A stretch of 64,000 nucleotides of DNA from Apostichopus japonicus (lineage: Eukaryota > Echinodermata > Holothuroidea > Aspidochirotida > Stichopodidae): the NCBI RefSeq assembly GCF_037975245.1, contig NC_092561.1:21464826-21528825 (forward strand), read 5' to 3'. How positions within the stretch are numbered: the first letter of the stretch is position 1; each line of letters opens with the position of its first letter. The notes under the pieces are model-generated. The model saw only the letters and a list, made by a program, of their open reading frames with translations, was not told the origin of the DNA and searched no databases. Both the position numbers and the translations under genes were made by a program. This document shows, one piece after another, positions 15,901-26,938 of the stretch.

Positions 15901-18900
15901 AGCTCTCTGTCAGACTTTGCAAAGTACTGGGCTCAAGAAGATGGAATTGATTGCACATTGCCAGAAGAAGTTATGGCGGTATCTTCCTTGCAGCACTTCA
16001 ATTTGTCGGAAGCCAAAGATGTTTGCTACGAAATCATCAGAAGGAGTGGTAAGCTATATCCATCATTAATGTTGTATCAGGATTTTACGTTTTGACATTA
16101 ACGGTCTTGCCTGCATACAAACAGCAGCAAATAATTCATATAACGTCTGCCAGTTCTATTACATTCATGTTATAATTAGATTTCTTTTGCAGTAGTTCAA
16201 AACCTTGTAATGTCACTTATTCGTTACAATCGTGTAATCTCAGGGTCAGATCCAGAGAGGGGCTCGTGGAGGGGGTCGGAGTGGCGTCCTCCATATGTTA
16301 CGCTCAATGCACTACAAACAACTTTATTTGAAAACAAGATACACCTTGAAAACGTTTAGCACGCTTTGCCTTCGGGTATTAGTTACATCTCAGTAGAAAT
16401 TTCGGTTTAACTGATAATTTCCCTGAACTGTTTTCATTTTGAATGAGTTTAAAATCAGGTGTTTCGATAAACTGGAAATGCATTGTACATCCGGTGGACC
16501 ATACATTCGTGAACATCTTATGTTCAATACGAAGGGGCAACTCGACTACCATGGTAACATAAGGGAGATCTTGCCTCTCACAGATAACATTTTCAACGAT
16601 TGCCTCCAAGTTATCATAATTTGCTTGGTGTAAATTACCTCACGAACATTCTTAACGATTGAAACAAACCCTTAAGGTAGTTAGCCGTTAAATTAATTAC
16701 TCGGAGCCCTCGGAATAATAATTTGCTTCTCCATTTCGTTCCTAGGCAATGGAATACCAGGCACTGTACTGCAATCAATAAACATACTATACGTCATTAC
16801 CAAACAAAATCAACCCTGATTTAATTTTGCAATTTCTTTATGCTCGTCACTCTTCAACTCTATATTTGTATTAAAATGTTACTTTTGGTAATTTAACAAA
16901 CCAAATTGCAGACTATACTTAATATCATGAAAAAGAACTTCAGTCAACTATCTTCGTTTTCTCATATATTCCAGCTACATTTGTAAAATGCTCGGTACAA
17001 TGTTTGGTTTGCAGGTCCATACAGGGACTGTCTTGAAGTGGTTGATGGACACCGGTATTACAATTCTTGCATCTATGACTACTTTTTCATGAAAGAACCT
17101 GGTATTGTTGGTCTTCATGCTGGTCAATATCGGGAGGCATGTAAATATGAAGGTGTCGACATTGAAATTAACGAAAATTGTAAGTTGCATGATAGTCCTA
17201 ATATTATGTCCTAATATAATCCTAATATTATGTTGTATAGCTAGTAATTATAATGGCTTTGACAGTGTGCGTCCACACAGTTTCAACTTGGCCCTGCATG
17301 GAAAGTTGAGAAAAAACAATAATGTATTCAGTCATAAAGTAGGTTAATATTCGGTTGTAACAGACCTCTTGCAGTTATCTACAAATAGCCACTAATAAAC
17401 AAATTACATATTAGTGATGTACATTGATAGCATAAATGTATTTATTCGGTATTTTGTACAATGATAAGAAAACGTTGTTTACTGTCTTTTATTGTAATCC
17501 CGTATTCTTGATGATAGTTCAAAGCAGGCCGTGCACTTGACAAGTTCAAGAAATATGATTAGAAATATTATTGTCTGTTACTGCAAGGTGCGGAAAAGAG
17601 GGCAGAGTTGTATTGGTTCTGGGGGCACTTCAGTAATTACAAACAAGAATTATAATTCTTAATTTTGGTGTTAAAACTCTTTATTTAGAGTTGAGTGATC
17701 TGAATTACTATCTGGCTGACTGGACATATCGATTATTCAATCGGAGATTTTTTTCTTTGTTGTACAAAGATGTCATAGAAGGAAGTAATGTTAATAAAAA
17801 AGAACATGATGTTTTTACTTTTAAAAGATATTATGTCCTTTTTACATACTTTGTATGAAATATCATATCTCTTTCAAGTTTTCAAGATCTTCTTAATGAC
17901 TGTAGTGTGGGCTAGTAATAAGTTTCCTTATACTGAGCAACTATGCTATAATTGTGTAGCCATGTCTGTAGATGTAGAATAATCCATTCACTCCATCCAT
18001 TTTTAGTTTTACCAATTACATAATCTAGGTCTTGCAGCAGCAAGTATTATTTTTAAAATAAAAATAAAAATGATCTTACCATGAGGAAACAATTCGTGGA
18101 CTCGCCTGCAATTCCTAGTCCAGGGTATTCCAAGTGCGAGACAATCGATCAATCGATCAAACAGAATACATTGATATAGCGCCAATATCACGTGTGCACT
18201 GAGGCACTGAGGCTCGGCTGCCTTAGAAGTGAGCATTTTGCGTGCTCGACTAACGCTAGTCAGATGATAATTAGCAGATCTGGTGATATTTGCGACCTGT
18301 ACACTCATTGTCGAATGTAATCCCTAGGTTTCTAGCAGGGTTTGTTTGGACGCGAACGTCCACACCAGCAACTGTCACTAAGGGCAGCTTGAACTTAGCC
18401 AGTTGGGCTCTAAACCAAATCACCATGACCTCTGTTTTGTCTGCATCGTGCTTCATAGAGTCCTTGGCCATCCATGATTGCACATTGGAAACACAGTCTT
18501 GAAGTTTTGAAACCACATGCCTCACGCCCTCCTCAGACGTTCAAGTCCGAGTCCACAAAAGTATCTTTAATCTGGACTCGATTTCGAGAATTATGAGGCT
18601 ACAGCCTTGTTTTGTCTTTTTTTTATATCGTTAAGAATCAATCACTTTGATTGACTTATTCCTTTTTTAAATTGTGCGTAACTTATTGGTTTTTAAATTG
18701 AAAAATGTACTTTTGTACAACAAAAGAAAAAAAGAAAATGAGATAGAGCGAATGTTCGTGGCTATACGTAGGCCTTTTCTATACTACAGTGCGATAAATG
18801 CAGAGAAAAACGCCAGGCAGTTTGAATTGCCTTGCACACGACCCATTGCTGAGCTCTTCTGATCTGTTATTTCTCATTGGCGTTTGTTTGCTGAATTATA

Positions 18901-21900
18901 TTAAACTGATCATTTTAAAAGTGATTTTCAATCATGTGAATTGCAGCTATTCAATGTCCCTCCGGCATGACGTACAACCCAGGCTCTTCATCGTGCCAGG
19001 AAACTTGCTCCAGTGAAACATATGGCAAAACTTGTCAAGGAAGTTGCGTCTGTCCTGAGGGAATGGTTCTAGACAAGTATCGGTGTGTTTATCGTAAAGA
19101 CTGTGGCTGTGATACTCCTTACGGCGTTTACATATCGGTAAATAGATTTTGTTGGATCGGTTTTTCTCTTGTGTTTCCCGTTCATCATTCATCCTCATAT
19201 GTGGATTCGTATCTTATTACTTTTTTTAGTTGACAAATTAGGGGAAAATGGCTCAATTTCATTATAAATGTGGTATAGGTGCATATGGTCAACATCGCTT
19301 TTGACGCTTGGCTAGCAATAACACTGTTAATGACCATATTTTTTTCAATTCCTTTAGCTTACCGGAAACTGTTGCTTAAAAATCCAACACGTTTTGACGC
19401 TCATATGTGTCACATAATGAAAGACCTACGGAATAAACGACATACACTCCTGCTGTAACTGTTTTAGTAAATTGATATTCTTGAGTAATGTAAACTGAAA
19501 AATATCAAGGTGACTTTGACGTTAACACAATTTCAATAATTTATATTACCATATCTTCTTTCTTTGCTTTTCTCTTTCATATTTTCCGGCGTCTTTCTAC
19601 TCATCAAAATGAATAACTCACAAAATATCACATTAAACATTAGACTGACTTTAATTTATTGGTAACAAATAGAGAGCAAGCAGAAGAACTCTGACTCACT
19701 GCGTGTTTGTTCCTCTAATTCTAGGTTGGAGAAGAATATATAAACAATGATTGCAGTGTCCGATGTACCTGCGGGAAAGGATCAATAATGTCGTGTGAGC
19801 CTTACCAATGCCACGCAGAAGCTTCGTGTTCAGTCCTTTCTTATCGCAGAGCATGTTATTGTAGGGATGGGTATTCCGGCGATGGTACAGTATGTGAACT
19901 TTGTAAGTATTCACTAATGTTACGTTTTCTTTGGAGAATTAAGTGGCACAGCGTCGCTCGGCCATAATTGTAACGAATTCAATCATATAAGTTTATGCTC
20001 CGAATCGGACCATCAGAAATACTTATTGCGGTTTTAGCTCTCTCAGTATTTATAGGTAACATAGATATCATATACGTATTCTCGTCGTCTCGGAAGTAGG
20101 TTTGCTTCATAAAGATTGAACTTTGAATAATAAATTATTTAAAGTTTCTTTTGACGATATTCTGATTTTAATTTTCATTACTGAATAAACCTTCCGGTTT
20201 AAATTATAAATATTGTTTACAATGAAGATATGCAGACAATCAAGATGCGTTATTTATCAGCTTGAGGGTATTTCGAACACAAGAGCGCGTCAGTTGAAGT
20301 AAAGATGACAATACATCATACCTGAAATAGAATATTATATCATTAACCACTGCCGGATTATCAAACAATCTTACTCGCAAACATTTCCCACTGTCATATT
20401 ATAGCTCAAACTTTAATTCGGACAGGTTCAGGGATGAATTTATTACTTTATTACTTTTTAATCTGGGTATCGTCGAATACTAGGTTAAAGGAATGTATGC
20501 AATGAAGTAATATTACCTCACGTTAGGACTTAGTAGAATAAGAGCTAATAGCAAAGTTGTGCAGGCTAACAAAGTAATCATCCGGTTGAATGTACTTCTG
20601 TCATTCATATATTTATTATTGAGTTTAATTTATTTCACATTGCGTTCCTCCCGTATGAATTGCAACAGCCGGATGTGAATGTCAACTCTGGACACAATCT
20701 CACCTCCAAACGTTTGATCGAATCGAGTTTACACTGGACACCGGATGTAGTTACATACTGTTACAGAGTTACCAAATCACGGGTGATTTACCAGCATTTA
20801 GGCTGATCGGACGGTTCGGGGATGCTGCTGATACTGTTCATAGGCTGATTGGCTTACGCTTGGAATATATTGGCTTGGAATACGAATTAACGGAGGATGG
20901 AACATTATCTCTTGATGGAGATGAAATGTATGTTCCGTACGGTGACGACCATGTCTCCGTGTCTCTTCTCATAGATGGAAAAGCGGTATGTATGTAATGC
21001 CAAAATCGTTCAGATCGATCGTCTGCATATTTGCATTAAAAATTACTTTATTAGATGATGAAAATAAGTAAATAAGAAGTAACATGTCACCGATAACAAT
21101 TTATTTCCATATCCATCTGTTTTTCATTTTAATTTTCTTTTCATATTAGATTTTCAGCACTGATTTTGGTCTGACGATAATGTATGACCTAAGCAGTATG
21201 GCAACCATTACAATTGCAATGGAATGGCTGGACATGACGGCGGGTTTATGCGGTACTTGTAATAATAAACAGGAAGATGAGTTTTTGATGCCATATGGAT
21301 CAATTGTAAGTAAAGCATGTTGGAAATTATTTAAGGGAGTTTGGATGTCTCTTAATGGAATTAATGGAAACAGTTAAATACGAGAAGATGGGTGATTTTG
21401 ATACGATATGAAACCAAAAAAAAAAACTTGTTTAATTTCAACAAACTTACCTTCTAGCAGTCGGTGTGTAATGAACTTAGAAGCAGCATTTCTCTACATC
21501 ATGACGTTATTTCATTGGATTTTGATCATATCTAAACGTCATCCAATTTAAGCAGTATCCTTATCCTGGTTGGTTATTATGTGTGACGTTTTTATTATAT
21601 TTATGGAATATTAGGTCATTTTTCCGCTGAGCAAAACTTTTTATATGATTTAATTGATTCAATGTTTCAAGTCAAATATCAATTTATTATCAACCTATTT
21701 GTAGTTTGATAAGGTAGCTTCACCTGTCTTTCGTTCATGTTTTTTTCTACATAACAGGCAAACGATCTCATGGAGTTTGGGGACAGTTGGCTTGTCGATG
21801 ATGGTTGTACACCAAACCAGAAAAGTATCAATCCACATGTGATAGTATCAACAGAACAAGAGATGTTGGGGAAAGCTAGTTGTTACATCATTGGTGATCC

Positions 21901-24900
21901 GTATGGTAAATAATTCAAATTGTACTTAAAGATGTTTACCTAATGTTTTGAATTTCGCCCAGCACGCTAAAATTCTCAGGAAACTGATGATATTTCAGTC
22001 GTATTTGTACAATGCGTGTGCAACCAACCCGCGAAAACCAGCTCGCGAAAATGCTCTCTAGATGGACCGTGCCGACCTTTGAAGCATGGCATAGCCTAAT
22101 GAAACGAAGGAATAGCTGACTCACGTATGAAATTATCACTCAAAATGTGACTGAAAATCAACAGTGAAATTCTATTGTCAAAAAATCGCCACAATGGACA
22201 TTTGGTGGTAACGTTACCAGCAGGTTTACGTGAACAGCGACGTTATATATGAGAACGTTTCGGCAAAGGCGTGTAACCACGCCTACTTCTGGTGGCTTCA
22301 GCTCACCCCTCCCCCATTCAGCAGCCATGATATGCCTTATTACAAGAAATTCCTAGTTACAATCTTGGCTAAACAGTTGAAAACTATTCAACGTTGTTTC
22401 AAAATTGCCACAAAATAGCTACATTTTGTATCGAAGCAAACTTCATTCTATGAACATTGCTCATTAGCCCTCCCCTGCACGGAATGTTATCTTATCACTC
22501 AAACTCCCCTCCTCCACACTTCAAAAATGACCGTCGAGCCCCTTTGATTATGGTGCAGATTTACTCAGAAACCTTTTTCCTCTTTTGGAGCAATTGAAAT
22601 GTTAAAAGCTTGATTCATTTTAGCTTATATATTATTCATTTTCAAGATTACTACATGTTCACATTTGTAGTCATTATTTTAATAAGATTTATAGCAGCAA
22701 CTTTTTTTCAGGCAATTTGCTCGTATACATATATTTAACAAATCTTAACAAACGAACACTACACATCAACTAACACCATAATTATTTATTAATTAATCGC
22801 ATTGAATACCTATTTATATTCACCATCCTGAGTCATGCAAATTTATTGTATGCAGTGTTCAAGTGAATGTAAAACGGAGCAATCGATTTATTTCTGTATA
22901 TATCCTGATACCAATATCTGGTGAGTGGGTGAGCAATTTCTGACAATATCTGAAGCAAAGTCCACTGGGAGAAAGTTAGACGCCATATGTCAATATCCAA
23001 GGAATAGTTAATCTTTTCTACCACGATATACTCAGAACAGCACGTAACGTCACCATGCTAGTATACTGACCTATTAACGTCTCTTGTATAATTGACGAAA
23101 AGCAAATAACCATCTTGTGACGGTTTCTATGGTGATCTTCTCCTGAAACTTTGTCATAAAGTATAAATTTTCAAGATAATGACATGTAAACCTCTTCTTT
23201 TCCTCTTCGAAAGGTTTCTTTTCTCCGTGCCATGATTACGTCAACCCAAAGGAACACTACGATGGATGCGTCTCTGATTACTTAATAGATCCTCGGTACT
23301 TTTGTGACGCCATCGAATCATACGCAACGAGATGTAAAGCTCGTGGTGGTCCACGTCTCAACTGGCGTCTTACTTTAACACAATGCTGTAAGTGAAGACA
23401 AAACATGTTTTACAATTTCGTTACCTAGTTAGTTGTGTTCTCTGTTATAACAACAACAAAGAACCTACATGAAGGCTGTCAAAACTTCATTGTAATATCG
23501 GCGGTAAAAAAAATCTAATAAATCTAACAAGGCTTAGCATTATAGAAACTGTTATTTTCACGAAAACCTAATTAAATAGTTTTATGAATAAAAACATACT
23601 ATATATTAAGTTTTATGCCCTACTACGCATTAGACGATCACCAAACATAGCAATATAATCAAGAAGTTCACAGCGGGGCTAGAATTAACCAACAGCACCA
23701 ACAGCAACAACTTTCATACCCCTCAATACACTGAAGACCTTGAACTTATCAAATTGAAATTATCAAACCACATAAGTCCTCCAAAAACATGCCAACCTCA
23801 AGCAACATTTGAGCCATAAGACTGCTGTGGGAATCGAGCACATACCATATGAGGACGCGCACGGTTTAAAGAACGATCACATTATTCGAGCCTGTGTTCT
23901 GTCAGTTCTGTACGTCTTTACTTTCACTTTGAATAAAAAGCATGCAAATTGATAGTCTTTCATTTCCTTTAAAAATTGCCTTCAATCGTTCTGAAAGCTA
24001 AAACGTCGCCGGCGGTGTCCTGTCATTTCAATGAAACTGCAAGACATTTTCTAACTTGCACTAATGTATTGCCTTTCTTCCTCGCGATTCTTAATTCGCG
24101 CAATAGTTCAAAGTGATGAGGTTTCACTTTATATGGTTGACTTTACTTAGATCTGAAGAGACCAGTCTTAGACTATTTGGACATTCATGATTTAGGCCTA
24201 CCATACATGAAAAATATGCCTGTTTTTTTGTTGTCATAGCAATGGCTTGCCCAGGAGGTAGTAGCTACAATGACTGTGGAGAAGCGTGTAATCCGTCCTG
24301 TGTGGATCCTTACGGATTGACCTATTGTGACATCGACTGCATCGAAACATGCACTTGTCCTTTTGGAACATTGATGATGAATACAACATGCGTCAGACTG
24401 CACGAATGTCCATGTTTCATTACTGACGTCGGCGTTATCAACGTATGTTGATACTTCGGTCGTATATATTGTTACTTTTCCTTCGTTTTTTCTTTGAAGA
24501 TCTTTTTCAATTAAAAGTAGATACATGTTATAGGAAGAGCGTGATTCCTTTGCCATATCCAATAGTTCTGCAACCGTCTTCTTAGTTGTGTGTTAGGCAG
24601 GAGGTCCTTCTTTTGCTTAAAATGAATGTAGCGTGAAACGAGCATATTTTAATAAAGTATTACTTTGCAACTCGTAAACCCAATCGTAACATTCATCCTA
24701 ATCTTTACAGTCGTTTTATATTACCAAAGGGTGATAATTGCTACTCAATTAATTATATATATTTTTGTTAATTACTTCATATGAGTATGTTACCATTATT
24801 TTCTTTTCACTTAGGAGGGAGACTCATACGTGGATCCATTATGTAACAGTCGATATACGTGCCAAGAACAAACACTTTTACGTGACGAAGACTATTCGTG

Positions 24901-26648
24901 CGGTGAGAACGCTCTATGCACAGACCGAGGTAATGAACACGGATGCTTCTGTGAAGACGGCTATGACGGGGATGGACAAACTTGTAAACAAGAAAGCAAC
25001 TATCGAGATTGCTACGAAGCTCTTCTAGACGGACAGACAGAGGACGGTATCTACACAATATCTCCTTTAGATTGGCCTAACGGTGACTTGGATGTTTACT
25101 GCGACATGCACACAGATGGCGGCGGATGGGTGGTAGGTTTATCCCGTTTAGAAAATTCAGGAACATATTATGTGTCATACAAGTAGCGAGTTTACACTTT
25201 CTGACACATTTTAATTATGCGGCATCATTTCAACTTCAAATGAGAAAAATTATATTATTTGAAAACAATACAGAGAGAGTGATGTAGAGAGAGAAGTATA
25301 ACAACTCTTCTTACCTACTGCATAAACCAGTGTTGTTAAATGCACAAAAAAAAGCTATGGCATTTCGAACTTTGCATGATCTTCTTGAGAGGCTATCTGA
25401 AGCAAATAAAAACAGACTATTTAATTAGATTTTTAAGAATGAAAAGTTCAGACCGTATAAAAGGTTCTTGCATGGATGGAGACCTCAGACCAGTAACTTT
25501 CAACTGTTTGTAAACAGTGGAGTCTAAAGATCGTTAAACATTGAACTTAGACAACGCAGTCTCCACTATAAGATTTTCATTGTTTAGGTTTATAAATTAT
25601 GTCCAACTATGCTGTTATACGATTAATTTGAATTATTTAACTTTATCATTAAACAGTGTCTCTGTCTCAGGGAATTTTAGTTTAAACTCACTATCCCATT
25701 CTAAAGTTCAATTGCGCAGTAAATTTCACACGACGATGTACTTACTATTCAAATATCACATAACACCGTCGTCAACAGGTCTTTCACAAACGTGTCGATG
25801 GTACCGAAAATTTTGACCGTGACTGGGAAGACTACAAGAACGGATTTGGACATTTGAATGCAGAATTCTGGCTTGGTAATGAGGCGATTCATTACGTTAG
25901 TTCTCAGAAGATTTACAGCATGCGCGTTGATCTTCTGGACACGTCCGGCTATTCAACGTATGCAAACTATGAAGTTACGTCGGTAGGATCTATGGAACAG
26001 AACTATGTATTGCACTGGGAGGGCTTTACTGGAACTGTCATAGGTATGTGTAAAACATACTAAAGATTTGAATTTCCTTTCATGGTACCATTACCAGTAT
26101 ATTCGCTTTAGCAGATAAAGAGTAATTTACCACGGAATAACATATCAAAGAAATGTTTCATAATACAGGCTTGTGCTATATAGCTCACTATTAATTTACT
26201 AAAGTTAAGGGGATAATGAAATTTATCTGACAGGTTGTGATACAGTTCAATGAAACAGTATAAAGACTATGAAAATGAAGCATAATAAGCGCGCGGAAAA
26301 TGTTGGTTATATTTTTCCGGCAAGTCGTTACAGCCCCCCACAATCAAATTGGGCTCCTACGCCTATGGTACAGACTGTGAAAATTAAGATACTGCAATAA
26401 CTGTATTGGTCTTCTTTTGTTCTTCATTAGTCAATGCTCTAACTTCCCACAATGACATGGCATTTTCTACATTCGACCGAGACAACGACTTGAGTAATGG
26501 CAATTGCGCAGCTCAATACCCTGGAGGATGGTGGTTTAACAACTGTTATTACTCCAATTTGAACGGAGACTACGGGAGTGGAAATTATTGGATGCCAGTT
26601 GTGGCTGAAGAATCAGAGATGAAGCTACGTCCACGAGGAGCGTCTTAA
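222..26648 (+). CDS. Giant VWD/C8/TIL multimodule protein with C-terminal fibrinogen domain (3' part of gene)
   Basis: The exons assemble into one open frame of 2,182 codons including the TAA at 26646-26648. There are five consecutive modules of VWD, C8, TIL and a Cys-rich EGF/VWC-like linker, then a fibrinogen C-terminal domain. The exon phase pattern repeats in every module: VWDa 1-0, VWDb 0-0, C8a 0-1, C8b 1-1, TIL 1-0, linker 0-1. The VWDb exon is exactly 156 nt in modules 1, 2, 4 and 5, which strongly supports the model. Families with such modules (FCGBP, zonadhesin, mucins, VWF, echinoderm adhesive proteins) are large extracellular, disulphide-linked proteins. The first exon starts in phase 1, so the 5' end and signal peptide lie upstream of the window. 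Optional exons at 6587-6640, 7299-7313 and 7725-7802 would add 49 codons and keep frame. The exact biological role is not known from sequence; adhesion, mucus or clotting-like roles are all possible. Confidence 0.9.
4442..9600 (+). CDS. Module 2: VWD-C8-TIL-linker exons, intact GDPH
   Basis: Core exons are 4442-4764 and 5467-5622 (VWD), 5853-5997 and 6268-6465 (C8), 8206-8405 (TIL) and 9420-9600 (Cys-rich EGF-like linker). This is the only module that keeps the canonical CTVFGDPHFVTFDG start. Its VWD ends with TCGMCGTCSGKTEDE. In mucins and FCGBP the Gly-Asp/Pro-His sequence can undergo self-cleavage, so this is the one module here where that might occur (inference). The gap between C8 and TIL is unusually long, 6466-8205, and contains three small candidate exons described separately. 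The TIL exon starts ECPKGADYVPC. The linker exon ends at a split codon before the donor at 9601. Confidence 0.87.
6587..6640 (+). CDS. Candidate 54-nt exon with basic KRKKR stretch (module 2)
   Basis: A good acceptor (tttcag) and a strong donor (gtaagt at 6641) flank an open 54-nt segment with phase 1 at both ends, so including or skipping it keeps the frame. It encodes about 18 residues ending in GKRKKR. A run of basic residues between two domains resembles a proprotein convertase site. It lies between the C8 and TIL domains, where the other modules have no exon. Use of this exon is inferred from splice sites and phase only. Confidence 0.5.
7299..7313 (+). CDS. Candidate 15-nt microexon (module 2 linker)
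   Basis: A pyrimidine-rich acceptor ending tttcag at 7293-7298 is followed after 15 nt by gtaagt at 7314. Phase is 1 to 1, so it adds five residues (about ATAYV) without shifting the frame. It is so short that it needs transcript evidence. Confidence 0.35.
7725..7802 (+). CDS. Candidate 78-nt exon with Tyr/Asp-rich stretch (module 2 linker)
   Basis: The acceptor catgcag at 7718-7724 and a weaker donor (gtatat at 7803) bound a 78-nt open segment of phase 1 to 1. It encodes DYSQAYDYDSPN followed by a basic stretch. Acidic Tyr clusters like this can be tyrosine-sulphation sites. The donor is weak and followed by a short TA run at 7951-7974, so confidence is low. Confidence 0.35.
10500..14184 (+). 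CDS. Module 3: diverged VWD-C8-TIL-linker exons
   Basis: Exons are 10500-10822 and 11259-11426 (VWD), 12164-12275 and 12931-13119 (C8), 13510-13718 (TIL) and 14010-14184 (Cys-rich linker). It is the most degenerate module. The VWD opens with YFAADPHFKTFDEQYFDY, without the usual leading Cys and Gly. The closing motif is VCGLLGDADG, in which the second Cys of the CGxC pattern is lost. The VWDb exon is 168 nt rather than 156. C8a is only 112 nt against 145-151 elsewhere. The acceptor of the 11259 exon (gcgaag) is the least typical in this gene, so that border is the weakest. The TIL and linker exons are regular. Confidence 0.82.
14385..19902 (+). CDS. Module 4: VWD-C8-TIL-EGF exons
   Basis: Exons are 14385-14731 and 15307-15462 (VWD), 15898-16048 and 17015-17179 (C8), 18947-19137 (TIL) and 19725-19902 (EGF-like linker). 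The VWD begins CHTEIWGDVHVLTFDG, with GDVH in place of GDPH, and closes with GMCGNCNGN. C8a follows VWDb directly in phase 0. The TIL exon begins QCPSGMTYNPG. The linker ends in an EGF-type pattern (ACYCRDGYSGDGTVC). The 1.77 kb intron before TIL carries a broken LINE fragment on the other strand. Confidence 0.87.
18009..18560 (-). mobile_element. Broken non-LTR retrotransposon fragment (reverse transcriptase C-terminal part)
   Basis: The - strand encodes a fragment typical of the end of a CR1/Jockey-type reverse transcriptase, with CVSNVQSWM, DADKTEVMVIWFRA and ARNLGITFDNE in one frame (18525-18271). After a frameshift near 18300 it continues with VANITRSANYHL in another frame (18308-18009). 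It lies antisense in the intron between the C8 and TIL exons of module 4. It is a dead 5'- and 3'-truncated remnant. Confidence 0.75.
20669..24442 (+). CDS. Module 5: VWD-C8-TIL exons
   Basis: Exons are 20669-20985 and 21150-21305 (VWD), 21758-21905 and 23214-23387 (C8) and 24240-24442 (TIL). The VWD opens with CECQLWTQSHLQTFD, so GDPH has become TQSH. It closes with GLCGTCNNKQEDEF. The C8 half has FFSPCHDYVNP and a conserved CDAIESYATRC. The TIL exon starts ACPGGSSYNDCG. The next exon (24815) supplies the EGF-like linker fused to the fibrinogen domain. The introns at 21906-23213 and 23388-24239 hold nothing coding that I can recognise. Confidence 0.87.
24815..26648 (+). CDS. EGF-like linker plus fibrinogen C-terminal domain (FReD) and stop
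   Basis: Exons are 24815-25132, 25779-26043 and 26431-26648. The first holds an EGF-like repeat (CFCEDGYDGDGQTC) and then the start of a FReD: YRDCYEALLDGQ, DGIYTISP, VYCDMHTDGGGWV. The second has GFGHLNAEFWLGNEAIH. The third has FSTFDRDNDLSNGNCA, GGWWFNNCYYSNLNG and KLRPRG before TAA. All four disulphide cysteines of the fold and the Asp-x-Asp calcium-site pattern are present, so the domain looks intact. Such domains bind sugars or proteins in ficolins, tenascins and angiopoietins. A FReD at the end of a VWD/C8/TIL chain is an uncommon combination. Confidence 0.92.
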
Positions 26649-26932
26649 TTTAAATATCACCCTGTGATAAACCTGGCACGTTTCTGTTTCTTATAATTAT
26701 AATTCATTTTGAAGAAGGTAAACTACTAAACATCATCGTAACTTGTATGTCTCTTCTTTTTTTCTGATATCGTTTATTTTGCTGCGACTAGTCTGTAAGG
26801 ATACAGAGAAGTAGTCAATGTTGACGTTCGCACCCTTCCGGGGGTTTAACTTCCTTGTCCAAACATTATAAAGGAAAGTATGAATAATCATAATATACAG
26901 TGTTATCAGTCATTGTGAATCAATAGTTTAAG

Positions 26933-26938
26933 AATAAA
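26933..26938 (+). promoter_or_regulatory. Possible polyadenylation signal for the VWD-FReD gene
   Basis: AATAAA lies 285 nt after the stop and is the first one I find downstream. It falls inside the left part of the 2.5 kb interspersed repeat, where the other copy has aatagac instead, so use by the gene is uncertain. Confidence 0.25.
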
